A program made the translations under genes and the position numbers. The notes below the pieces were generated by a model, which had not been told where the DNA came from, searched no databases, and was given only the letters and a program-made list of their open reading frames with translations. From contig NZ_CP104307.1 of assembly GCF_025252405.1 (NCBI RefSeq), positions 868,001 through 932,000 on the forward strand: a stretch of DNA of 64,000 nucleotides. The letters run 5' to 3'. Numbering within the stretch: position 1 is the stretch's first letter; the number at the start of each line of letters is the position of its first letter. This DNA is from Flavobacterium sp. TR2. GTDB lineage: Bacteria; Bacteroidota; Bacteroidia; Flavobacteriales; Flavobacteriaceae. Shown here in pieces: positions 52,380 to 60,477 of the stretch.

Positions 52380-53564
52380 TTATTTGAACATTACTCGAAA
52401 TAAAGCCTTTATAAATGGCCCTTTCGAGCATTTCAAGATTACTTGAACATCTTCATAAAAACTAGTTTCTTCATCTAAAAACTTGAAAATCAATTTGGGA
52501 TTTCCTTTTCTGAATAAAGAAGAAAAAATAGAACTTCCCAATTCGTTATGACGGTAGAGAATATCCAAAAGCAATAAATCGTAAAACCAAAATCTATTCT
52601 TTTTATGAAACGATTTCATATTGAGCGATCCCGAAGCTTCGGGAGAAGCGCTTGCATCAGCAATAAATCCAACCAATTCTGATGATTTTTTGTCTGAATT
52701 TTTAAAGGTATACCCCGTACTTGCTTTTGTCCAGCCTCCTGCCGTACCGATATTCAAAACACGTTTGGTATTTCTTTCCCAAAAAGGATAACACGTCATT
52801 GGAATGCTTCCCTCCTCTTTTTCGAGAATCTGATATTGGCTTACGCCTAATTTCTCCAGATAAATTTGAATTTCCTTTTCATATTCTTCCTTCGGAAGCA
52901 GCTTTTCCGAAAACAAAGTATATTCCACCAAAGCTTCTGTTTTTGAAATTGGCAGCACATACATAAATCTTGTATTTCCTTTTTGCTCAACCGAAAAATC
53001 CATGAAAGTGACTTCTGCCGGATTAAAAACTTCCTCCTGCGTTTTCGCAAACCAGCCCACAAAATGCTGCTGCAGAACGGGATATTTAATTTGACCTTCT
53101 GCGAAAGCCTGAGTATAAATGCTATTGAAAAGATACTCGCAGGTGTATCGGTTTTCTTCTGTCCCGACAAAAACGTGTGTTTCAAGTTCGTTGATATCGG
53201 TTACTTTTTCGTTTAAAAAAGTAATATTTGATTGTTTTGAAATAGCTTCGAAAACGAAATTATAAAAATCTAATCCATTGATTTTATTATAGGAATAAGG
53301 TTTTAGCTCCAAGTCTTGTCTAAAGTTCCCATTAGCAAAAAAAGCCAAGTCCCACTTTTTTGAAATCGCCGAATTCCAGTCGCTTTCTTCTTTCTCCCAA
53401 AAGCACCAAGTTCTGTCATTGGTTCTCTTTGCATCTTGATCTAATAATAAAATCGATTTGTCGGAGAATTTCCCAGACAGAACCATTTTATAAACCGTCA
53501 TCAAAGAGGCGAGTCCAGCTCCTGTAAAAATGTAATCGAAATGTGGAATTTGCGAAGAGTTCAT
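52380..53564 (-). CDS. crtY: Lycopene beta-cyclase (CrtY family)
   Basis: ATG 53564 gives 394 residues. The N-terminal dinucleotide-binding segment is FDYIFTGAGLASLMTVYKM; further family features are DLAFFAN-type strands, TRFMYVLPISKTEALVEYTLFS, GSIPMTCYPFWERNTKRVLNIGTAGGWTKASTGYTF and FHKKNRFWFYDLLLLDILY. It closes the ends of lycopene to make beta-carotene. Between GYTFKNSDKKSSELV and SFHKK, an extra stretch (GFIADASASPEASGSLN) is encoded by a REP-like palindrome inserted in frame (52629-52644). No other carotenoid gene is adjacent. Confidence 0.92.
   Translation of the reverse strand: MNSSQIPHFDYIFTGAGLASLMTVYKMVLSGKFSDKSILLLDQDAKRTNDRTWCFWEKEESDWNSAISKKWDLAFFANGNFRQDLELKPYSYNKINGLDFYNFVFEAISKQSNITFLNEKVTDINELETHVFVGTEENRYTCEYLFNSIYTQAFAEGQIKYPVLQQHFVGWFAKTQEEVFNPAEVTFMDFSVEQKGNTRFMYVLPISKTEALVEYTLFSEKLLPKEEYEKEIQIYLEKLGVSQYQILEKEEGSIPMTCYPFWERNTKRVLNIGTAGGWTKASTGYTFKNSDKKSSELVGFIADASASPEASGSLNMKSFHKKNRFWFYDLLLLDILYRHNELGSSIFSSLFRKGNPKLIFKFLDEETSFYEDVQVILKCSKGPFIKALFRVMFK
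52629..52644. repeat. 16-bp REP-like palindrome inside crtY
   Basis: TCCCGAAGCTTCGGGA is a perfect palindrome flanked by TTGAGCGA and GAAGCGC, resembling the intergenic elements at 14330-14370 and 61834-61849. Here it lies in the crtY coding region and is translated as part of an Ala/Ser-rich insert. Confidence 0.85.
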
Positions 53565-53582
53565 TTTCAAAAATAAGAAAAT

Positions 53583-54047
53583 TTATTTTTCCAGTTTTTC
53601 CAAAAGAATTTTAAACTCTTTTGTGCTTAAATAAATATTATACTGAAAAATGATTTCGTTTTTCTCGTTCAAAACGCACAAGGTCGGGTATGCAATCTGA
53701 TTATTGATGGTTCCCAATTGTAGCGCCAGTTCATGAACGCCCACATTATTGCCCGAAGGCAGGTATTTAAAAGTTTGTTTTTGGAAAGTAATATCTCGTT
53801 TTTCTTCTGCATTGAAATTAATGAAATAGAAATCGGAATTTAGTTTTTCTATAATTTCCTGATCTTTAAAAGTTGTGGCTTTCATTCGCTGGCAAAACTG
53901 ACACCAATCAGTATGAATGAAGACAATGGTTTTTCGTTTTTGAATTTGCTGTAAGCTGTCCACTTCTTCAAAAGTTCTGCTTTTTAATTGGCAGAATCCT
54001 ATTGAAGTTATTCCGAAGAAGAAAATAAGTAAAACTAGCTTTTTCAT
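53583..54047 (-). CDS. Exported thioredoxin-fold protein with CxxC
   Basis: ATG 54047 gives 154 residues with a signal peptide (MKKLVLLIFFFGITSIGFCQ); the upstream TTG start (54143) would read through an inverted repeat. The mature domain has the redox motif HTDWCQFCQRMKATTFKDQEIIEKLNSDFYFINFNAEEKRDI and GTINNQIAYPTLCVLNEKNEIIFQY, like DsbD-gamma or thioredoxin-like periplasmic proteins. It probably reduces disulfides in the periplasm. It lies 18 nt ahead of crtY and downstream of a TonB receptor that itself carries a CxxC. Confidence 0.88.
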   Translation of the reverse strand: MKKLVLLIFFFGITSIGFCQLKSRTFEEVDSLQQIQKRKTIVFIHTDWCQFCQRMKATTFKDQEIIEKLNSDFYFINFNAEEKRDITFQKQTFKYLPSGNNVGVHELALQLGTINNQIAYPTLCVLNEKNEIIFQYNIYLSTKEFKILLEKLEK

Positions 54048-54061
54048 TTTTTTTTGTTTTT

Positions 54062-54198
54062 TAGCCACGAATTCACGAATTATTTCAAAAATTATCTGTA
54101 ATGCAAAACAACAGAAAAAAATTACACAAATTAATTTTGACAAATTGGTGTAATTTTATTTGGTTGAATCTCAATAATAATTCGTGAATTCGTGGCTA
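54062..54198. repeat. 21-bp perfect inverted repeat enclosing a second, shorter one
   Basis: Arms 54062-54082 and 54178-54198 are perfectly complementary; each contains two octamers of the CACGAATT/AATTCGTG type (54066, 54074 and 54179, 54187). Inside, ATTACACAAATT and AATTGGTGTAAT can pair with one mismatch. It fills the gap between the TonB receptor and the thioredoxin-like gene. Confidence 0.85.
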
Positions 54199-54214
54199 AT
54201 AATCGCTAATAAAA

Positions 54215-56467
54215 TTACCTAAAAGTATATCGCAATCCCAAAAATCCGCGAATAGTTTGGTTTTGGCCGTAAACATAAGTGGTGTCAAAGGTCAAACCAT
54301 ACGGATTATCAGGTGTAACCAGAACTTTTCCTGCCGAATCATATTGCACATTTTTGTCGAAAGGGTCATTGGTTCTTGAAATCAAAAACGGATTATTCTG
54401 TTTTGGAGTAAAGTTCAGCAGATTTTTAATTCCGCCATAAACTTCAAAATTCTTCCAACCCGTGTAAGTAAACTGAATATTCTGAATGCTATACCAAGGA
54501 GAATTTGGATTTCTCGGATCGGTCTCGCTCAACAAAGGCAGTTTCATCGGACTGTAAACATTTCCCGTATAATCCATCGACAAATTCCACGGCTGAATTT
54601 TATACGAAATACTCCAAGTTGCCGTGAAATTCTCTGTCAAAAAAGGTCTTTCTGAAATGCCGTTTTCAACATTTTTGTTGTCTAAAACCGTTGCTCCAAC
54701 AATAAATTTCAATCCTGAAGGAAAATTAAGATCGATATTTGTGCTAATTCCTTGGCTTATGGCATAACCATCAATATTGTCATAGATAATTTCGTTTGGA
54801 TTGGTCTCATAATCTGAAATGATTTTATTGCTGAATCTCGTATAAAAAGCTGTTGTTTCGATTCCCATAAAAGTTCCGTTTCCGAAATTGATTTTCTGGA
54901 TATAATTCAAATTCACATTTACTGACTGCTCGGGTTTCAAATCGTTTTTAATTATAACATCTCTAGAACCTGTTAAAGCAGCATGATCTTCGGTAAACAA
55001 ATTCACAACCCTAAATCCTGTTCCTGCATTTAATCTAAAAATGGTGTTTTCGTTTGCTTTAAATCTATAAGCAAATCGAGGCGTGAAAATAGAACCGTGA
55101 ATCGAATTGTAATCATATCGCATTCCCAGCAAAACCTGACTTTTTGGAGAAAATGTAATTTCGTCCTGAACAAAAATTCCAGGAAGCCATGTATTTTCGG
55201 CCTCTTTTGTTGCAGTCGTATTGTCGTCGTAGTATGTGTATCGGCTGGCAACACCTGCCAGCAAATCATTCCTTCCGATTTTTTTATCCCAAGTCAGCTG
55301 TAAAAACCCGATTTTCTGATTGGCGATGTAAGATGTCGTGCCATAACGGCTGTCTTGATAATGAACATTTCCCGAAAAAGAAAGCACCAGCTTTTCTTCA
55401 AATGGCAATTGATAGCTTCCAATTAATTCGGCTCTTTTGGTATAAATGCTTTCACCATAAATTTCATCTCCGCCACGGTATTTTTTTTCCCAACGAATGT
55501 CACCTCCCCAGCGGTCTTCGTACATACCGCGTGCGGCGATGGTAAAAAGACGGTTATGGTTTCGCTGAAAGCTCCATTTATTAAAAACCGAAATTCGCTC
55601 AGAAAGTGTTACATCGGTAAAATTGTCTTTGTCTTTATCAATAACCTGATCATAGTTGAAATAGTTAATTCCGATAAGAGAAATTGCCTTTTTTCCGGCA
55701 TTAAACTTCATTCCCAAATCTAGATTGCTTTCAAAATAAGAAGTCGTAAAATAATCGGCAGAAAAAACGGGTGCGTTAGTCGGGTTTTTGGTAATGATAT
55801 TGATCAGACCGCCAACCGCCTCACTTCCATAAAGAGACGAAGCGGGTCCTTTTACAATTTCAATTCGCTCTACCAAAGAATTTGGAATTCCAGACAAACC
55901 ATAAACCGTCGAAAGACTGCTTACAATTGGCATTCCGTCTATCATGACCAAAGTGTACGGGCCTTCTAATCCATTGATGTGAATATCTCCCGTATTGCAA
56001 ACCCCACAATTGAGCTGGGGACGAACTCCATTTATGTTTTGAAGCGCATCGTAAATACTTGGCGTCGGATTTTTTTTGAAGAAAACTGGCGAATAAACCT
56101 CAACAGGAACGGCACTTTCTAGTCTTTTTACAGGTTTTAAAGTTCCTGAAACGACCACTTCGTTCAATTCGTTTTGGTCTTCTTCTAATTCAAAATCAAG
56201 ATTCAAATTTTCATTTTCCAAAACAGAAATTCTTTGGGTTATATTTTTAAATCCTGCCGAAGTTATCGCGATTTTATAATTCCCTTTCGGAATATTCTCT
56301 AATCTGTAAAATCCTAACGAATCTGCCTTTGTTTTAAAGTTTGTATTTAATAAACCAACATTAATTTCCTGACCTACAGGAATTGATGTTTCTATTTTTC
56401 CTGAGATATTTTGCGAGTATAGGCTTTTAGCTGAAATTATTAATATTGTCAAAAATAAATATTTCAT
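54215..56467 (-). CDS. TonB-dependent receptor with regulatory (carboxypeptidase-like) N-terminal domain
   Basis: ATG 56467 gives 750 residues with signal peptide MKYLFLTILIISAKSLYSQ. It has a carboxypeptidase-regulatory-like domain (about 20-95), a plug domain (about 115-225) with the element NGVRPQLNCGVCNTGDIHINGLEGPYTLVMIDGMPIVS, and a 22-strand barrel ending in LGLRYTFR. The CGVC plug motif recalls HmuR-like haem/metal receptors, but the ligand is unproven. The downstream thioredoxin-like gene and the nearby metal-regulation block suggest metal or metal-complex uptake. A TAGTTTTG -7 element is at 56489-56496 (minus). Confidence 0.93.
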   Translation of the reverse strand: MKYLFLTILIISAKSLYSQNISGKIETSIPVGQEINVGLLNTNFKTKADSLGFYRLENIPKGNYKIAITSAGFKNITQRISVLENENLNLDFELEEDQNELNEVVVSGTLKPVKRLESAVPVEVYSPVFFKKNPTPSIYDALQNINGVRPQLNCGVCNTGDIHINGLEGPYTLVMIDGMPIVSSLSTVYGLSGIPNSLVERIEIVKGPASSLYGSEAVGGLINIITKNPTNAPVFSADYFTTSYFESNLDLGMKFNAGKKAISLIGINYFNYDQVIDKDKDNFTDVTLSERISVFNKWSFQRNHNRLFTIAARGMYEDRWGGDIRWEKKYRGGDEIYGESIYTKRAELIGSYQLPFEEKLVLSFSGNVHYQDSRYGTTSYIANQKIGFLQLTWDKKIGRNDLLAGVASRYTYYDDNTTATKEAENTWLPGIFVQDEITFSPKSQVLLGMRYDYNSIHGSIFTPRFAYRFKANENTIFRLNAGTGFRVVNLFTEDHAALTGSRDVIIKNDLKPEQSVNVNLNYIQKINFGNGTFMGIETTAFYTRFSNKIISDYETNPNEIIYDNIDGYAISQGISTNIDLNFPSGLKFIVGATVLDNKNVENGISERPFLTENFTATWSISYKIQPWNLSMDYTGNVYSPMKLPLLSETDPRNPNSPWYSIQNIQFTYTGWKNFEVYGGIKNLLNFTPKQNNPFLISRTNDPFDKNVQYDSAGKVLVTPDNPYGLTFDTTYVYGQNQTIRGFLGLRYTFR

Positions 56468-56488
56468 TATTTTAAAATTAAATTTAGA

Positions 56489-56496
56489 CAAAACTA
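56489..56496 (-). promoter_or_regulatory. -7 promoter element TAGTTTTG for the TonB receptor
   Basis: TAnnTTTG match on the minus strand, 21 nt before the receptor ATG; it overlaps an upstream alternative start, which supports ATG 56467. Confidence 0.45.
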
Positions 56497-56576
56497 AAAA
56501 TTAAATTTGACAAATATCTATTCTAAAACAAATTTTTTTGAAACCGATTTAAATCAAGATGTTATATTTTTTTTAA

Positions 56577-56642
56577 AACCATATAAGTCATATAAGAAAA
56601 CTTAAGTTTATGCTGAAATGAACTTAGATCACTTATATGGTT
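56577..56642. repeat. 12-bp inverted repeat, AACCATATAAGT
   Basis: Arms 56577-56588 and 56631-56642 are perfectly complementary with a 42-nt loop, just beyond the stop of the flavoprotein gene. There is no clean T-run, so it is not a classical terminator. Confidence 0.6.
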
Positions 56643-56649
56643 CAATCAA

Positions 56650-57564
56650 TTATTCTAAAACAAAATCTTCATCAATAAGTTCTTTATTAATTACAGCTCC
56701 AGCAAAAGATCCCGTAGAAACCGCAATTGCTACAGATCTCATTGGAGTTGTGCAATCTCCACTTGCAAAAACGCCTGGAATGTTTGTTTTCTGCATCGCA
56801 TCAACTTTCAGCAATCCTTGTTCGCTGCTATCACATCCCAAAGTTTCGGGGATTGGACAATGCTGCTCAAAAGGCGGTTTGGCATAAATCGCTTTTACTT
56901 CAACTTTTTCTCCGTTCTTAAAAATGATGTTTTCAATATGTCCATCCGTATGATCAAAAGAATCTATTTCTTCTTCTAAAATTAAAACGCCATGATTTTT
57001 AAGCGTTTGGTTTTGTTCCGAGGTCAATTCCGATTTTCCGTTAGTGCATAATCTCAAATCCTTAGTCCAATTGGAGATTAGTTTTGCATACTCAAATCCC
57101 ATTTCTCCATTGGCTATAATCGCTGTTTTTTCATTTTTAACTTCGTAACCATGGCAATACGGACAATGTAAAACCGAAATTCCCCAGCAATTGGCAAAAC
57201 CTTCAATTTCTGGCAGCAAATCTTTGACTCCTGTTGCAAACAAAACTTTTCTCGAAGTAAAAATAGCTCCTGATTCTGTTTCAATTTCGAAACCTTTTTC
57301 TGTTTTAAGAGCTTTTAAAGCAAGTCCGTTATAAAAATGGACCGTTTTGTAAATGTCGACTTGCAATTTGGCTTTCGCCGAAATAACTGCGGGCTTTTCA
57401 CCATCTTGCGTAATAAAATTATGAGAATGCGGCGTTTGCCTATTGCAAGGCAGGCCACTATCGATAACTAAAACCTGACGCAAAGAGCGTCCTAAACTCA
57501 TTGCAGCAGATAATCCGCTGTAGCTGCCGCCAATGATAATCACTTCAAAATGCTTCTGTTCCAT
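56650..57564 (-). CDS. Thioredoxin reductase-like FAD/NAD(P) oxidoreductase
   Basis: The 304 residues have an FAD-binding start (FEVIIIGGSYSGLSAAMSLGRSL), a redox-active CPYC (Cys134, Cys137 in VLHCPYCHGYEVKNEKTAIIANG) in place of the CAxC of classic TrxB, and a C-terminal FAD motif GVFASGDCTTPMRSVAIAVSTGSFAGAVINKEL. It uses NAD(P)H to reduce a small dithiol protein or other substrate. The same strand carries the TonB receptor and thioredoxin-like protein downstream, which makes a redox link plausible but unproven. Confidence 0.9.
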   Translation of the reverse strand: MEQKHFEVIIIGGSYSGLSAAMSLGRSLRQVLVIDSGLPCNRQTPHSHNFITQDGEKPAVISAKAKLQVDIYKTVHFYNGLALKALKTEKGFEIETESGAIFTSRKVLFATGVKDLLPEIEGFANCWGISVLHCPYCHGYEVKNEKTAIIANGEMGFEYAKLISNWTKDLRLCTNGKSELTSEQNQTLKNHGVLILEEEIDSFDHTDGHIENIIFKNGEKVEVKAIYAKPPFEQHCPIPETLGCDSSEQGLLKVDAMQKTNIPGVFASGDCTTPMRSVAIAVSTGSFAGAVINKELIDEDFVLE

Positions 57565-57683
57565 ATTTTTATTTTAATCGGTTGAGTTTTAAAGCTTGCT
57601 TTTTCTGTACCCTTAAAAAGAAACAATAAAATCTATGTTTCTACGTGTTTAGATTAAGTTTTACTTTCACCCAAGGGGTTATT

Positions 57684-58037
57684 TTAATGATTTTGATTTC
57701 TATGTAATTTGTAATTGATCAAATGCCCGATAATCATTCCGATTCCTCCGAAATAAATCAAATCCAGATGAATGTCTAATAAAAGTTCTGTCAAAACACT
57801 AATCCAGATGAGCGCCATTGAAACAACTAAAATGGACGATACCAAAAGAGATGATTTTTTTATAATTTTGAGAATTGCAAATAAACCTATCGAAGCAAAT
57901 AGTAAATCTATAATCGGATTGTGACTCAGCCCTAAAGGCAGAATCGTTAAAAGAGGAAAAATCAAACAATGAACCAGACAAATGGTTGCGCTTGAAATTC
58001 CTAAAATATCGTAAAACGATGTGCTTATTTTCTTCAT
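57684..58037 (-). CDS. MerC-domain membrane protein
   Basis: The 117-residue protein has four predicted transmembrane helices and a start matching MerC-domain proteins, FYDILGISSATICLVHCLIFPLLTILPLGL, in which ATICLVHC carries the paired cysteines. MerC transports mercury in mer operons, but chromosomal relatives in Bacteroidota are generally without mer genes and are probably tied to other metals. It is divergent from the Fur-family gene, and both promoters overlap the same type of operator. Confidence 0.87.
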   Translation of the reverse strand: MKKISTSFYDILGISSATICLVHCLIFPLLTILPLGLSHNPIIDLLFASIGLFAILKIIKKSSLLVSSILVVSMALIWISVLTELLLDIHLDLIYFGGIGMIIGHLINYKLHRNQNH

Positions 58038-58057
58038 TTCGTGTACATTTGCTTAAT

Positions 58058-58106
58058 GCAATTTTGTTGCAAATATATACAATTTTATCAATTGCAACAT
58101 TGTTGC
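58058..58106. promoter_or_regulatory. Two operators (GCAAnnTTGTTGC) between merC-like and fur-like genes
   Basis: Site 1, GCAATTTTGTTGC (58058-58070), adjoins the merC -7 element TATATTTG (minus strand, 58070-58077). Site 2, GCAACATTGTTGC (58094-58106), is a perfect 13-bp palindrome just upstream of the fur-gene -7-like TAATTTTT. Two similar palindromes at both divergent promoters, next to a Fur-family gene, indicate autoregulated repression by that protein. Confidence 0.7.
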
Positions 58107-58130
58107 GTTTAATTTTTAATTCGACAAAAA

Positions 58131-58523
58131 ATGAAAGCTACACGTAATACCGCAGCAAAAACAGCTGTTTTAGAGGTGTTTGAGAAATCTAAGACCGCTC
58201 TTTCGCATACCGAAATTCACAAACAATTAAATGATTTGTGCGATCGTGTTACCATTTACAGAATTTTGGACCGTTTGATTAATGAAGATGTTATCCATAA
58301 AATTTCAAATCTCGACGGAACGGTAAAGTATGCCAAATGCAATCATTCGCACCAGCGTGTACACATTCATAACCATGCACATTTCAGCTGCGAAAATTGT
58401 CACGAAATTACCTGCCTAGAAAATGTAAAGCCAAGTTATATTATGCCGCATAATTACAAAGTGAACGAAATCAATTTTACGCTATCAGGATTATGTCCGA
58501 ATTGTTTAAATTCTAACATTTAA
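58131..58523 (+). CDS. Fur-family metalloregulator (possibly Zur)
   Basis: The 130-residue protein has the Fur winged-helix (ALSHTEIHKQLNDLCDRVTIYRILDRLINEDVIHKI) and the dimerisation/metal domain with a His cluster HSHQRVHIHNHAHFSCENCHEITC and two CxxC pairs (Cys87/Cys90, Cys122/Cys125) that normally bind structural zinc. Divergent from merC over two GCAAnnTTGTTGC operators and next to Nramp and DtxR-type genes, it is most likely a zinc or iron repressor. The metal cannot be read off directly. Confidence 0.88.
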   Translation: MKATRNTAAKTAVLEVFEKSKTALSHTEIHKQLNDLCDRVTIYRILDRLINEDVIHKISNLDGTVKYAKCNHSHQRVHIHNHAHFSCENCHEITCLENVKPSYIMPHNYKVNEINFTLSGLCPNCLNSNI

Positions 58524-58524
58524 C

Positions 58525-58542
58525 TTTTAGACTCGTCTAAAA
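58525..58542. promoter_or_regulatory. DtxR/MntR-type operator upstream of Nramp gene
   Basis: TTTTAGACTCGTCTAAAA is a perfect palindrome with 8-bp arms and a 2-nt centre, resembling DtxR-family boxes. It lies just upstream of the -33 region of the mntH promoter, two bases after the fur-like stop. Confidence 0.65.
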
Positions 58543-58570
58543 ATATTGTTTCGCGAATATAATTTTTCTC

Positions 58571-58578
58571 TATATTTG
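58571..58578 (+). promoter_or_regulatory. -7 promoter element TATATTTG for mntH
   Basis: Exact TAnnTTTG match 19 nt before the mntH ATG; TTG at about 58546 can act as -33. Confidence 0.7.
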
Positions 58579-58597
58579 TGAAAACAATACTTTTACA

Positions 58598-60466
58598 ATG
58601 ACTAAATCTTTAGAAGAAGTCCACGAATCGGTTTCGACCGAAAACAAAAAAAAAGGGTTTAGAAAAATTTTAGCTTTCTTAGGTCCCGCCTATCTTGTGA
58701 GCGTTGGTTATATGGATCCAGGAAATTGGGCAACCGATATTGCCGGCGGAAGCCAATTTGGCTACACTTTAGTCTGGGTTTTATTAATGAGTAATTTAAT
58801 GGCTTTGCTTTTGCAGAGCTTAAGTGCGCGCCTCGGAATTGTAACGCAGCGTGATCTTGCGCAAGCCTCCCGAGAAACCTATTCCAAATACATCAACTAC
58901 ATTTTATATTTTTTAGCCGAAATCGCCATTGCTGCTTGTGATTTGGCAGAAGTTCTCGGAATGGCGATCGGAATTAACCTTCTTTTCGGAATTCCGTTGC
59001 TGGAAGCCGTTCTGATTACCGTTTTAGACACCTTTTTACTGCTTTTCCTGATCAATAAAGGAATCCGCAAGATGGAAGCCTTCATTATTGCTTTGGTGGC
59101 TATAATTGGCTTCTCCTTTATTTTCGAAATGATTTTTGCAGAACCAGAAGTGCATAAAGTTTTAGCGGGGCTTATTCCTTCTATTCCAAATTCTGCAGCT
59201 TTGTATATTGCGATCGGAATTATCGGGGCAACCGTTATGCCGCACAATTTGTATCTGCATTCGTCTTTAGTGCAAACCCGAAAATTTGACAGAACGCCCG
59301 CAGGAATCAAACAAGCTTTAAAATACAATCTGATCGATTCTACGATTGCTTTAAATCTCGCTTTTTTTGTAAATGCGGCCATTTTGATCCTTGCCGCCGC
59401 AACTTTCCACAAAAACGGAATGTATGAAGTAGCGGAAATTCAAGACGCACACCAGTTTCTAGAACCGTTGCTGGGAACCAAATGGGCACCTATCTTATTT
59501 GCTGTGGCTTTAATTGCCGCAGGACAAAGTTCGACGGTAACGGGAACGCTTGCTGGGCAAATTGTAATGGAAGGCTACCTGCATTTTAGAATTCAGCCTT
59601 GGGTCCGTAGAATTATAACGCGCTTGATTGCCATAATTCCTGCCGTTATTGTGATTTTGATTTATGGCGAAAGCGTGACAGGGAAATTGCTTATTCTCAG
59701 CCAAGTTATTTTAAGTTTACAATTAGGATTTGCCATTATTCCGCTGATTCATTTTGTGAGTGATAAATCTAAAATGAAAGGTTTTCATATTTCTAGAACC
59801 ACCCAAGTTGTCTCTTGGATTATTGCGTCTATCATTGTTTCTCTGAATGCCAAATTGGTTTATGACGAAATTACCTCCTGGCTGGCAAGTTCGGAGCACC
59901 CAATGGTTCTTTGGTTTACGGTTGTTCCTTTAGCTTTCGGATTTTTGGCTTTATTGCTATACATTGTTTTCAAACCATTTATAGCCAAATTCAAATCAAA
60001 AGCTATAAATCATTCGCCTCACAATCTTAAATTGAAGTTTTCGCCAAGAGAAAGCAAGAGCATTAAAAACATTGCAGTGTCTGTAGATTTCTCAAATGCT
60101 GACGAAGCTGCTTTGAACAAAGCCTTTGAATTGGGCGGCATTGACACAGAATACACCCTCATTCACATTGTAGAAACAGTCGGAGCCTTAATGTATGGCG
60201 TCAATGTTCATGATTATGAAACCACAATCGATGAGAAATTATTGCTGAAATACAAAGATATGCTTTCAGATAAAGGATTCAAGATCAAAACAGAACTTGG
60301 TTTTGGAAAACCAAACACCGTAATTCCGAAAATCATAAACGAAGGCCAGTTCGATATTCTTGTCATGGGGACCCACGGCCACACTGGACTAAAAGATATT
60401 CTTTTCGGCACAACGGTAGATAAATTGAGACATAAAATTTCAATACCTTTGTTGATTGTTAAATAA
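58598..60466 (+). CDS. mntH: Nramp divalent-metal transporter fused to universal stress protein domain
   Basis: Residues about 20-470 are an Nramp transporter with the metal-binding DPGNWATDIAGGSQFGYTLVWV and GATVMPHNLYLHSSLVQTRKF motifs and about 11 transmembrane helices. Residues about 487-622 are a USP domain (SIKNIAVSVDFSNADEAALNKAFEL) with the ATP-type GxxGx9GT motif in GTHGHTGLKDILFGTT. Nramp imports Mn(II)/Fe(II) with protons; the cytoplasmic USP could sense nucleotide. Preceded by a MntR-like operator and TATATTTG promoter, followed by the DtxR/MntR gene, so it is probably repressed by that protein when metal is plentiful. Confidence 0.94.
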   Translation: MTKSLEEVHESVSTENKKKGFRKILAFLGPAYLVSVGYMDPGNWATDIAGGSQFGYTLVWVLLMSNLMALLLQSLSARLGIVTQRDLAQASRETYSKYINYILYFLAEIAIAACDLAEVLGMAIGINLLFGIPLLEAVLITVLDTFLLLFLINKGIRKMEAFIIALVAIIGFSFIFEMIFAEPEVHKVLAGLIPSIPNSAALYIAIGIIGATVMPHNLYLHSSLVQTRKFDRTPAGIKQALKYNLIDSTIALNLAFFVNAAILILAAATFHKNGMYEVAEIQDAHQFLEPLLGTKWAPILFAVALIAAGQSSTVTGTLAGQIVMEGYLHFRIQPWVRRIITRLIAIIPAVIVILIYGESVTGKLLILSQVILSLQLGFAIIPLIHFVSDKSKMKGFHISRTTQVVSWIIASIIVSLNAKLVYDEITSWLASSEHPMVLWFTVVPLAFGFLALLLYIVFKPFIAKFKSKAINHSPHNLKLKFSPRESKSIKNIAVSVDFSNADEAALNKAFELGGIDTEYTLIHIVETVGALMYGVNVHDYETTIDEKLLLKYKDMLSDKGFKIKTELGFGKPNTVIPKIINEGQFDILVMGTHGHTGLKDILFGTTVDKLRHKISIPLLIVK

Positions 60467-60477
60467 ATTTCCAGATT

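Noticed and set aside
57684..58037. A mercury-resistance operon
   Set aside because: Only a MerC-domain protein is present; no MerA, MerP, MerT or MerR. The flavoprotein at 56650-57564 is TrxB-like, not MerA.
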